Shown piece by piece: positions 1 through 5,741 of a DNA stretch of 5,741 bases. Location: assembly GCA_031278295.1 (NCBI GenBank), contig JAITKQ010000153.1, forward strand, positions 1 to 5,741, in the 5' to 3' direction. Position 1 is the stretch's first letter; each line of letters opens with the position of its first letter. The DNA comes from Spirochaetaceae bacterium. Lineage in GTDB: Bacteria; Spirochaetota; Spirochaetia; Treponematales; Breznakiellaceae. Under the pieces are notes generated by a model that saw only the letters and a list, made by a program, of their open reading frames with translations, was not told the origin of the DNA and did not search any database. The translations under genes were made by a program, and so were the position numbers.

Positions 1-1520
1 TCCGCCCCCAAACTTCCGCAGATGCCGCACCAGATTCCGGCCTTGTGTGCGTTTTCGCAGGTCAGGCGGATAAGGCGCAGTATCGCCTCGTGGTGGGTGT
101 CGCAAAAGGATGCTATCGAATCGTTCTGCCGGTCTACGGCAAGGGTGTATTGGGTCAGATCGTTGGTGCCGATGCTGAAAAAATCCGCCTCCTTTGCCAG
201 CAGATCGCTTATTACCGCCGAGGCCGGGGTTTCTATCATGATGCCGACGGGAATACCGGCCTTAAAGGGGATGCCTTTAGCAGCCAGTTCTTCACGCGCC
301 GCTTTTGCCAGTTCTTTGGCCCGCATCAATTCGTCAACGGACGTTATCATCGGAAACATGATCGCCGCGTTGCCGTGCGCCGAGGCACGGTAAATGGCGC
401 GCAACTGGGTCTTGAAAAGATCGGGGCGGGTAAGGCAAATCCTGATCGCCCGCATACCCAGGGCGGGGTTTTCTTCTTTGGGTAGATCGAAGTAGTCAAC
501 CTGCTTGTCGGCGCCTATGTCCAGGGTGCGGATAACCACCTGGCGCTCCCCCATTTTTTCAAGCACCTTCCGGTAACTTTCGTACTGGGTATCCTCATCG
601 GGATAGCTGTTCCTGCCGAGGTAGAGAAATTCGCTGCGGAAAAGGCCGATCCCTTCGGCGTCGCCGGCAAGGGCGGCGTCGGCGTCGCTGACGGAACCGA
701 TGTTGGCGTACAGTTTCATGGGACGGCCGCTCTTGGTGACGGTCGGCTTTCCCCGTCCTTTCTCAAGCCTTTCCTTTTCCTGCCGCTGCCGCTCCTCCTT
801 TTCCTCCAAGTCCCTTACTATTTCAGGTTCCGGGTCGATGTACAGAACGCCCGTTTCGCCGTCCAGCGCCGCCTGCTTTCCAGAAAGGTCCCCTGACAGG
901 AATTCCCCGAACGAGATGATCGCCGGGATCCCCATCGTGCGGGCAAAGATAGCCGTGTGGGAATTCGCCGCCCCCTGCCGGGACACCAGGGCAAGCACCT
1001 TGTCCCTGTCAAGCTGGGCGGTCTCGCTGGGGGTAAAATCATCGGAGGCAAGGATCACCGGCTTGTCGTTTAGCCCGGCTTCCTGCTCCTCCCCCGACAG
1101 TATCCCTATCACCCGCCTGGAGACATCGTACACGTCGATTGCCCGCGCCTTCATATACTCATCGTCCATGTCGGCAAAATCCTGGGCGAGGCGGGAACCG
1201 GCCGTATTTACCGCGTATTCGGCGCATACCTTTTCCGTTTTGATGATCTCGATAACAGGCTCAAAATAGTCGGAATCTTCCAGCATCATCCGGTGAATTT
1301 CAAAGAGCAGCGCGTTTTCTTCCCCGATCTTTTCCGCCATTGTCGAGGACAGCGTATCAAGCTGCTCCGCCGCGGACCGTCGCGCGGTATTAAACCGTTC
1401 TACTTCCTTGTCCGCATCTTCGACGGGCCGCTTTTCAACGGAAAGGCTTTGCCGTTTAAGAAATGAAAGCCTGCCCCTCGCTATCCCAGCGCTTACGCCC
1501 TTACCCTGTAATGTAATCAT
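1..1520 (-). CDS. ptsI: PTS enzyme I (phosphoenolpyruvate-protein phosphotransferase), 3' end cut by window edge
   Basis: Cytoplasmic enzyme I takes phosphate from PEP and passes it to HPr, the first step of every sugar PTS. The frame is open from ATG at 1520 to the left edge, giving 506 codons. The N-terminal HPr-binding and phosphohistidine domain (about residues 1-230) has the active His188 in NSHTAIFARTMGIPA. The C-terminal PEP-binding barrel has Arg295 (FRSEFLYLGR), Arg331 (RTLDIGADK), the metal ligand Glu430 (MIETPAS), Asn453/Asp454 (SIGTNDLTQYTLAVDR) and the acid Cys501 (GICGSLGA). All these lie one residue before their E. coli EI equivalents, so there are no large indels, and about 70 C-terminal residues lie outside the window. 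The start is set by TAGGAG at 1530-1535, 9 nt upstream, inside the end of mtlD. ATG overlaps the mtlD stop (ATGA), which suggests translational coupling. All catalytic residues visible here are intact. Related PEP-using enzymes (PpsA, PpdK) are excluded by the EI-type N-terminus and motif spacing. Confidence 0.97.
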   Translation of the reverse strand, partial: MITLQGKGVSAGIARGRLSFLKRQSLSVEKRPVEDADKEVERFNTARRSAAEQLDTLSSTMAEKIGEENALLFEIHRMMLEDSDYFEPVIEIIKTEKVCAEYAVNTAGSRLAQDFADMDDEYMKARAIDVYDVSRRVIGILSGEEQEAGLNDKPVILASDDFTPSETAQLDRDKVLALVSRQGAANSHTAIFARTMGIPAIISFGEFLSGDLSGKQAALDGETGVLYIDPEPEIVRDLEEKEERQRQEKERLEKGRGKPTVTKSGRPMKLYANIGSVSDADAALAGDAEGIGLFRSEFLYLGRNSYPDEDTQYESYRKVLEKMGERQVVIRTLDIGADKQVDYFDLPKEENPALGMRAIRICLTRPDLFKTQLRAIYRASAHGNAAIMFPMITSVDELMRAKELAKAAREELAAKGIPFKAGIPVGIMIETPASAVISDLLAKEADFFSIGTNDLTQYTLAVDRQNDSIASFCDTHHEAILRLIRLTCENAHKAGIWCGICGSLGA

Positions 1521-2665
1521 TTTTTCAAACTCCTATACGCCGCCGCGATCTCCGCGATCAGATCCGCATCGTCCAGCGCGGTGACGGTCTCTATCACCAT
1601 TTCCGGCGTCTCTGTTTTCAGCATTTCCTGTAGCTTCACGCTTTCCGCATCGTCGGGATTGTCGTAGACAAGCGCAAACGCCATCGTCGAGAGCAGCGCC
1701 TTGCATTGAAGGCCGCGCTTTTTCAATTCACAGACGGGCCGCGTAAACCGTTCCTCTCTTCCCAGCTTACGGATCGGCGTACGGGCGACACGCGGAATAT
1801 CGTCGCTGATGGCGGGATTGGTAAAGCGGCTGATAATTTTATCGACATATTCGGCGTGTCTTGTCTTATCAAAGCCCCATTTTTCGACAAGGAGGCTTCC
1901 CGTTTCGGCGAGCGCGTTTTTTAGCAGGGTCATCACCCGTTTATCTTTCAAGGCCTCGTTGATGTAGGCATGACCGTAATAATGCCCTGAGTACGCCGCC
2001 GTCGCGTGGCCCGAATTGACGGAAAAGAGTTTTCGCTCGATAAACGGAAGAAGATCGGGGACATACTCAACGCCCTCCAGCGTAACATGTTTCGCCTTCC
2101 GCTCTGAATCGTCAATGACCCACTCCCGAAAATGCTCGACAGTGACAAAAAGCGGATCGCCGTGTTTCTGCGCGGGAACGATGCGGTCAACAGCGGCATT
2201 CGGGAACCCGATGTACAGTGCGGCAAAACCGGCGGCATCCCCGTCAAGGTATTTTTCAACTTCCGAGCGGAGAAACGCGCTCCCGCCGATCATGTTTTCA
2301 CAGGCGATCACGTCCAGCGGCCGCTTGTTCCCTGTCCGCTGCCGCCCGCTAATGCCCTTGGCGATCGACTCAGCGATAAAGGCAAGAATTTGTGGGCCGA
2401 TCGCGGTCGTGACGAGATCCGCTTCCGCGATAGCGCCAGCGACCTGTTCGGGATTCTTCTTGCTGTTGATACCGTCAACATTCGTGATCTTTTGCCGCGT
2501 CCGATCTTCGCCGGCGAGTTCGATCTCGTACCCGCCGCGTTTTTGCAGCTCGTCGATCAGCGTTTCGTTGACATCGACAAACGTGACGTGAAAACCGTTT
2601 TTACACAGCACCTCGCCGATAAACCCGCGCCCTATATTTCCCGCGCCGAAATGTACCGCCTTCAT
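1517..2665 (-). CDS. mtlD: Mannitol-1-phosphate 5-dehydrogenase
   Basis: NAD-dependent cytoplasmic enzyme that oxidises mannitol-1-phosphate, the product of the mannitol PTS, to fructose-6-phosphate for glycolysis. It has 382 residues, the usual length for the polyol-specific long-chain dehydrogenase/reductase family. The N-terminal Rossmann fold opens with FGAGNIGRGFIG (residues 6-17), and Asp31 in FVDVN fits NAD rather than NADP use. CENMIGG (122-128) is a family signature. The C-terminal helical catalytic domain has RKLFSVNSGHAT (211-222), with the expected catalytic Lys212 plus Asn217 and His220. ATG at 2665 begins 1 nt after the mtlF stop, with GGCGGTGGA at 2674-2682 as a fair ribosome binding site inside mtlF. 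Its stop overlaps the ptsI start. Fructuronate and altronate reductases belong to the same superfamily, but they are longer and would not fit the PTS neighbours. Nothing looks damaged. Confidence 0.97.
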   Translation of the reverse strand: MKAVHFGAGNIGRGFIGEVLCKNGFHVTFVDVNETLIDELQKRGGYEIELAGEDRTRQKITNVDGINSKKNPEQVAGAIAEADLVTTAIGPQILAFIAESIAKGISGRQRTGNKRPLDVIACENMIGGSAFLRSEVEKYLDGDAAGFAALYIGFPNAAVDRIVPAQKHGDPLFVTVEHFREWVIDDSERKAKHVTLEGVEYVPDLLPFIERKLFSVNSGHATAAYSGHYYGHAYINEALKDKRVMTLLKNALAETGSLLVEKWGFDKTRHAEYVDKIISRFTNPAISDDIPRVARTPIRKLGREERFTRPVCELKKRGLQCKALLSTMAFALVYDNPDDAESVKLQEMLKTETPEMVIETVTALDDADLIAEIAAAYRSLKK

Positions 2666-2666
2666 T

Positions 2667-3110
2667 TTAAGATTCCACCGCCTTTCCGCAGAAAATCTCG
2701 CGGATTTTTACCTTGTCGCTTATCGTGAGGAATTTTTTCACATCATCCCCGCTGTCAAAATAATCGACGATGTTTCCCATGATGTCCAGGTGTTCGTCCC
2801 CTTTTGCGGCGATGCCGATCACCAGGTATACCGGCGTCCCGTGCCAGTCTATCCCTTCCGGGTAGGTCAGCACCACTATACCGGTATTGACGATCTCTTT
2901 CTTGTACGCTTCCTCACCGTGGGGGATAGCGATAAAATTCCCTATTCCGGTGGTGAAAGAATTGTCCCGTTTGATCATCCCCTCGATATAGGGTTCGTTG
3001 ACGTAACCTGAGTCCGCCAGCATACGCCCGCAACGGCGGATCACCTCTTCACGTTCCGCTTTAGGCTGGTTAAGAATAATGTTTTCCTCTTTGAGCATGG
3101 GTATTGCCAT
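2667..3110 (-). CDS. mtlF: PTS mannitol-type enzyme IIA component, stand-alone
   Basis: Soluble EIIA of the mannitol/fructose family, which takes phosphate from HPr and passes it to the EIIB part of the mannitol permease. It has 147 residues, the normal size for a free-standing MtlF. The active-site histidine is His64 in GIGNFIAIPHGEEAYK (55-70), which matches the (I/V)(A/G)(I/V)PHG signature of this family. The start at 3110 is supported by a strong AGGAGGAA at 3115-3122, 4 nt before ATG. The in-frame Met5 is a poorer choice because of its distance from that site. The gene lies 14 nt after mtlR and 1 nt before mtlD. A fructose-type EIIA is the alternative within the family. Fusion to mtlD in one transcript and the mtlR-F-D order favour mannitol. 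The matching EIIBC membrane protein is not in this window. Confidence 0.94.
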   Translation of the reverse strand: MAIPMLKEENIILNQPKAEREEVIRRCGRMLADSGYVNEPYIEGMIKRDNSFTTGIGNFIAIPHGEEAYKKEIVNTGIVVLTYPEGIDWHGTPVYLVIGIAAKGDEHLDIMGNIVDYFDSGDDVKKFLTISDKVKIREIFCGKAVES

Positions 3111-3124
3111 GATCTTCCTCCTGT

Positions 3125-5167
3125 CTATATTAGTTTCCCCTCGTATTGGGAGATAGTTTCTGAAATTTCCCGTTCAAGAACCGCCTGTATGCCTTCACGA
3201 TCCCCTGATTTGACCGCCTGAAGGAAAAACGGCATGTCAATCAGGGCGCTGGAAATTCTTCCCATCAATTCGGTCATCTCTTTGGGAATTTTTTCGGGCA
3301 ACAGCATGAACACACAACTTTTGGTATTTTTAAAGTAAGCATCGGTAAACGAGCCGCCTTCCGGAACAATTACCGCAAATACCGATGACTCGTTATCCGT
3401 GCAACGGGTATGCAGCAAGACAATTCCCAGTTCATCAACCACCTGTGTAGACAAGGCTTCCCTGGCCGCAAGGGAGCGGCAGACGGCTTTCGGGTTTTCG
3501 GGTGAAAAGCGGGCGGCGGCAAAACGGATAAGCTCGCAAAACGAACAGCCGGCTTTGACAGGTACAACGGCAAAGTTTTTAAGCAAGCGCTTTGACTGGA
3601 TGAAAATTTCGATAAGCTCGTCCAGCCGTTTCTCAAGAGAAACCGATCGCGTAGGAAGCTCCTCTCCCCGTTTGGTAAAGGCAAAGGCGTTTATTGCATC
3701 CTGAATTTTTTGATAATCCTGCTGCCCCAATATGGGCCGCACCTGCACTATGGGCTTGTCTGTTTCCGTTACCGGTATGGTGGAGATAAGGAAATCGGCG
3801 CCGTCCCAGGAATCCGTTTCATCATAAGCTGATACTTCGACCTCCAGGTCCCCCTTAAAACGCTTCCGCACCTGATAGGCCAGCATATACGACATCCCGA
3901 TACCGGCTGCGCATACGATCCACGCCCGGAGGGAACGCCGCCTGGTATTCTGCTCCCCTAGGACGGCGAGGGCCGCCAAAAAATGTATCTGGATAAATGA
4001 TATTTCGTTTGACCGAACGGGGAGACCTAAGTGCTCTTCCAAAACCTTAACCGCCCGGCAGGTTTTTTCGTACACTTCCGGGTAGTTTTTTACGAGCTCC
4101 GGTTTCAAGGGGTTGGGGATATCCACCCCTCTATTCAGCCTGGGCAGCGCCGATTCCAAATGCCGGGACAAGAGTCTTGTCAGCTGCTCATTGGTTTTCA
4201 GAATTGCGGCGATAAGGGGATCGAAGCGGTCGATCATCCGCATAGTAAGATGCCGGGCAAGTTCCTGCTGATCCGCCGGCCCCGGATCAAGGGGGCCTTC
4301 CTGCTTTGATCTGCACGCCTGAATCCAGACGGACAGGGCCTGCCGCTCTGCTTCCGGCAATGTTATCGAAAACGTTTTCTCCGCCTCCGCCGCAAGTTCC
4401 CCGGCAAGGGCGTTTCGACCCCCCGCCCCGCCTACAGCTTGCCCTGCCGGGATCATTTTTCCCTTTTGCGCACGGACAATCATCACCATAAGGTATATGG
4501 AAATCAGGCAAACAGATTCGGAGGTCATCCAGTCAATTACATCTCTTTTTCTGCGCAAAATTTCCCTTACCCCCACTTCTATATCTTCACCGGGAAAACC
4601 GAAGGCCGAGGTGTAGGATTTCCCGCCGGAGTCCCCGTCCAGCATGAAGCGGCTTAAAAGGGCGGCCCGCAGGCTCTCTTCGGCCCCGTCACACTGTACA
4701 CCGATACCGCTTTTACGGGTAATCATGACATCCCGGCCTGAAAGCCAGGCCTCAAGCTCGTCAAGATCATTGCTTACCGTCGACTCGCTAACTTCAAGGG
4801 TCCTTGAATAAAAATACAGTTTCTTTATTTCGCCCGAATGCCCGACGAGCTCAATCAAAAGGCGAAGCAGCCGTTCCTTTTTCGAAACGGGCTGAGGCTT
4901 GTACCCTGCCAGTACCTCAAGCAATTTTTGTCGGGTTTCGTCGTTCCCGGCAAAGACGATGCCCTTGCCGGGAATGGAAACGAGGGCGGCTTTAAAAGCG
5001 GTCAGCAACGGATCGGCATTTTCCAATTCCCGAAAAACCGTCCGGCGGCTTGTTCCCAGCGCCGAAGCCAGAGCATCAACCTTTACCGGTTCAGCAGAGC
5101 GCAACAGGAATTCCAGCAACCGTAAAAGCCTGGGAGAAAACCCTGAAATATGGGCCGTCCTGTCCAA
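3125..5167 (-). CDS. mtlR: BglG/DeoR-type mannitol operon activator with PRDs and PTS IIB/IIA-like domains
   Basis: DNA-binding activator of mannitol genes, controlled by PTS phosphorylation; 680 residues, close to the roughly 690-700 of characterised MtlR proteins. Domains in order: winged HTH at about 10-70 (VDALASALGTSRRTVFREL); a second HTH-like segment at about 95-160 (LEVSESTVSNDLDELEAWL); PRD1 at about 195-295; PRD2 at about 300-405, with His336 (SRHLESALPRLNRG) and His395 (FIQIHFLAAL); a GatB-like IIB domain at about 414-495, with Cys419 (WIVCAAGIGMS); and an MtlA-type IIA domain at about 515-670, with His586 (GIVLLHTR). PRD1 has no histidine: Tyr225 and Trp281 stand where the two conserved ones are expected. 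The start is TTG at 5167, with AAAGGAGAA at 5173-5181; no in-frame ATG exists before residue 148. From family knowledge, phosphorylation of PRD2 by HPr activates and phosphorylation of the IIB/IIA-like domains or their interaction with the permease tunes activity. The RNA-binding antiterminator type (LicT) is excluded by the N-terminal HTHs. Confidence 0.93.
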   Translation of the reverse strand: MDRTAHISGFSPRLLRLLEFLLRSAEPVKVDALASALGTSRRTVFRELENADPLLTAFKAALVSIPGKGIVFAGNDETRQKLLEVLAGYKPQPVSKKERLLRLLIELVGHSGEIKKLYFYSRTLEVSESTVSNDLDELEAWLSGRDVMITRKSGIGVQCDGAEESLRAALLSRFMLDGDSGGKSYTSAFGFPGEDIEVGVREILRRKRDVIDWMTSESVCLISIYLMVMIVRAQKGKMIPAGQAVGGAGGRNALAGELAAEAEKTFSITLPEAERQALSVWIQACRSKQEGPLDPGPADQQELARHLTMRMIDRFDPLIAAILKTNEQLTRLLSRHLESALPRLNRGVDIPNPLKPELVKNYPEVYEKTCRAVKVLEEHLGLPVRSNEISFIQIHFLAALAVLGEQNTRRRSLRAWIVCAAGIGMSYMLAYQVRKRFKGDLEVEVSAYDETDSWDGADFLISTIPVTETDKPIVQVRPILGQQDYQKIQDAINAFAFTKRGEELPTRSVSLEKRLDELIEIFIQSKRLLKNFAVVPVKAGCSFCELIRFAAARFSPENPKAVCRSLAAREALSTQVVDELGIVLLHTRCTDNESSVFAVIVPEGGSFTDAYFKNTKSCVFMLLPEKIPKEMTELMGRISSALIDMPFFLQAVKSGDREGIQAVLEREISETISQYEGKLI

Positions 5168-5172
5168 AACGC

Positions 5173-5181
5173 TTCTCCTTT
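5173..5181 (-). promoter_or_regulatory. Ribosome binding site that fixes the TTG start of mtlR
   Basis: AAAGGAGAA lies 5 nt before TTG at 5167-5165. No ATG or GTG in frame near this site gives a better start, and the first residues after TTG run straight into the HTH domain. This makes TTG the likely real initiator, perhaps limiting the amount of regulator made compared with its ATG-started neighbours. Confidence 0.8.
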
Positions 5182-5212
5182 GATGAGCCTAAAGCCTCCG
5201 CGAATGTCCGCC

Positions 5213-5470
5213 TTAAAGATTTGCCGTCAAAAAATCACGAGCCGCGTCTATCGCCGCCGATTCATCTTCTCCTTCGGCCTTAACGGTAAAGCTCTGTCCG
5301 CATTTGAGTCGCAGTTTCATCAGGGCAATAAGCTTTTTCGCGTCGGCGCTTTGATCGTCCCGGTTAACAGTAACGTTACTTTTAAACTCCTGCATTTTTT
5401 GTACGAAAAGACCGGCTGGCCGCGCGTGAATGCCGTTAGGATCGGTAATTGTATACGAAAATTCCTGCAT
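5213..5470 (-). CDS. ptsH: HPr-family phosphocarrier protein
   Basis: Small cytoplasmic phosphocarrier, 85 residues, the standard HPr length. It takes phosphate from enzyme I on His15 and gives it to EIIA proteins and to PRDs of regulators such as MtlR. The signature NGIHARPAG (12-20) contains active His15 and Arg17. The second family signature, around residues 42-54 (ADAKKLIALMKLR), aligns without gaps to the usual LKSIMGVMSL, but Lys46 replaces the regulatory Ser46. ATG at 5470 follows AAAGAGGT (5475-5482) at 4 nt. The gene leads the operon, 45 nt ahead of mtlR with no terminator visible between them. With ptsI in the same operon, it may be a carrier dedicated to this system (inference) rather than the cell's general HPr. 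The missing Ser46 would also fit a Crh- or NPr-like variant, but those roles need His15 to be lost (Crh) or a nitrogen-PTS context, neither of which is seen. Confidence 0.95.
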   Translation of the reverse strand: MQEFSYTITDPNGIHARPAGLFVQKMQEFKSNVTVNRDDQSADAKKLIALMKLRLKCGQSFTVKAEGEDESAAIDAARDFLTANL

Positions 5471-5497
5471 CTATACCTCTTTCTTAAAGTAATACAG

Positions 5498-5526
5498 TTT
5501 AAATCCCTGCCGTATGCCCAAGCCAA
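5498..5526 (-). promoter_or_regulatory. Weak sigma70-type promoter candidate for the operon
   Basis: Read on the minus strand, TTGGCT (5521-5526) and TTTAAA (5498-5503) are separated by 17 nt. Each matches the consensus at four of six positions, which is typical of a promoter that needs an activator. Transcription would start near 5491 and leave a leader of about 20 nt before ptsH. MtlR would be expected to bind just upstream of the -35. No site of known MtlR form was identified there, so this is a candidate by position and spacing only. Confidence 0.25.
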
Positions 5527-5566
5527 GGATTTTTGCGGCGATTCCAACGGAGAGCGCCGTACACAG

Positions 5567-5601
5567 GCGCATCCGTCCCGCACTTCGCGGGACGGATGCG
5601 C
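5567..5601. repeat. Perfect 15-bp GC-rich inverted repeat
   Basis: Arms at 5567-5581 (GCGCATCCGTCCCGC) and 5587-5601 are exact reverse complements around a 5-nt loop (ACTTC on plus, GAAGT on minus). The stem is strongly GC-rich and would form a stable RNA or cruciform structure. No T-tract follows on either strand, so it is not a standard intrinsic terminator. It lies about 40 nt upstream of the candidate -35 for ptsH. A dispersed palindromic repeat, a structural RNA element or an operator are all possible. Confidence 0.85.
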
Positions 5602-5611
5602 GGATAAACCG

Positions 5612-5669
5612 GACTTGTTCAAGAACCTATTTGAATGTGGGCAAAAGCCCACGGGTTCTTGAACAAGTC
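5612..5669. repeat. Nested inverted repeat: 16-bp outer stem enclosing a 6-bp hairpin
   Basis: Outer arms 5612-5627 (GACTTGTTCAAGAACC) and 5654-5669 are exact reverse complements. Inside them GTGGGC (5637-5642) and GCCCAC (5647-5652) pair around an AAAA loop. Nine unpaired bases lie on the left side of the inner hairpin and one on the right, giving a two-tier stem with an asymmetric internal loop. No T-tract follows on either strand. The outer arms resemble those of the repeat at 5707-5738. Confidence 0.85.
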
Positions 5670-5671
5670 TT

Positions 5672-5699
5672 GCAAAATGCAAAGCATTTTGCCTTTTTT
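5672..5699 (+). terminator. Hairpin plus T-tract, candidate intrinsic terminator on the plus strand
   Basis: GCAAAATGC (5672-5680) and GCATTTTGC (5684-5692) are exact reverse complements around AAA, followed by C and six T (5694-5699) on the plus strand. This has the form of an intrinsic terminator, though the stem is AT-rich. No plus-strand gene is visible to its left, so it would stop only antisense or read-through transcripts, or it is simply part of the repeat cluster. On the minus strand it has no trailing T-tract. Confidence 0.4.
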
Positions 5700-5706
5700 C
5701 AGCGGA

Positions 5707-5738
5707 AGTTGTTCAGAAACTGAGGTTTCTGAACAACT
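5707..5738. repeat. Perfect 14-bp inverted repeat with a 4-nt loop
   Basis: Arms 5707-5720 (AGTTGTTCAGAAAC) and 5725-5738 are exact reverse complements around TGAG. The left arm shares the TTGTTCA..AAC module with the outer arm of the nested repeat at 5612-5669: 10 of 12 positions agree between 5615-5626 and 5709-5720. No T-tract follows. The repeat ends 3 nt from the window edge, so a larger element may continue beyond it. Confidence 0.85.
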
Positions 5739-5741
5739 CTA

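Larger units (their letters stand above)
5471..5741. other. Non-coding spacer upstream of ptsH, dense in hairpins
   Basis: This 271-nt stretch has no reading frame on either strand with a recognisable protein, and the open frames crossing it are broken up by the inverted repeats. From ptsH outward it holds the ribosome binding site, a promoter candidate, about 40 nt without visible structure (5527-5566), and then four consecutive inverted repeats filling nearly all of 5567-5738. No tRNA, CRISPR pattern or insertion sequence end was recognised. The neighbouring gene to the right is outside the window, so it is unknown whether this is a divergent promoter region or a spacer within a longer operon. 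Confidence 0.7.

Noticed and set aside
22..1269. Plus-strand open frames (123, 146 and 189 codons) in the left part of the window
   Set aside because: The minus strand here codes for enzyme I without interruption and with every catalytic residue, so these frames are by-products.
2016..2728. Long plus-strand open frames (191 and 198 codons) opposite mtlD
   Set aside because: They lie antisense to a clearly intact mtlD with all family motifs, show low-complexity Ser/Arg-rich composition and match no family I recognise; shadows of the GC-rich coding strand.
5612..5669. Antiterminator RNA (RAT-like) bound by a BglG-type regulator
   Set aside because: The regulator here has DNA-binding HTH domains and not the small RNA-binding domain of LicT/BglG, and no terminator overlaps this hairpin on the minus strand.
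5320..5682. Minus-strand frame of 120 codons across the hairpin region and ptsH
   Set aside because: It overlaps ptsH in another frame and its upstream half is translated inverted repeats; no ribosome binding site or known motif.
5567..5738. Repeat cluster as a CRISPR array
   Set aside because: The repeats are inverted, not direct, and have no regular spacers.
5471..5741. Catabolite-response (cre) site for CcpA
   Set aside because: I looked on both strands for the usual TGNAANCGNTNNCA-like pattern and saw no convincing match; the Lys46 HPr also argues against that control through this protein.

Overview
The window holds most of one operon on the minus strand, read from right to left: ptsH (HPr), mtlR (mannitol operon activator), mtlF (mannitol-type enzyme IIA), mtlD (mannitol-1-phosphate 5-dehydrogenase) and ptsI (enzyme I, cut by the left window edge about 70 residues before its expected end). 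Genes are tightly packed: 45 nt between ptsH and mtlR, 14 nt between mtlR and mtlF, 1 nt between mtlF and mtlD, and a 4-nt ATGA overlap between mtlD and ptsI. Each has a purine-rich ribosome binding site.

Together these genes encode a nearly complete phosphoryl relay for a polyol, most likely mannitol. Enzyme I takes phosphate from PEP (His188), HPr carries it (His15), and EIIA receives it (His64). A membrane EIICB, not in this window, would then phosphorylate the incoming polyol, and MtlD would oxidise mannitol-1-phosphate to fructose-6-phosphate. MtlR carries PTS-phosphorylatable domains and would read the state of the relay. The order mtlR-mtlF-mtlD matches the known mtlA-mtlR-mtlF-mtlD operons of Firmicutes, but a ptsH stands where mtlA would be and a ptsI is added at the end.

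The right end (5471-5741) has no convincing gene. It has a weak promoter candidate just upstream of ptsH, then four near-perfect hairpins in a row (5567-5738). Two of these share the same arm module, so TTGTTCA(A/G)(G/A)AAC-type sequence appears four times in alternating orientation. One hairpin is followed by a T-tract on the plus strand.

Organism: a bacterium with moderate-to-high GC, AGGAGG-type ribosome binding sites and a TTG start in mtlR. The protein style and the palindrome-rich spacer would fit a spirochaete such as a non-pathogenic Treponema, with Firmicutes as the alternative. This is an impression and not a demonstrated placement. The most unusual points are HPr with Lys at the position of regulatory Ser46, MtlR with no histidine anywhere in its first PRD, and the hairpin array.
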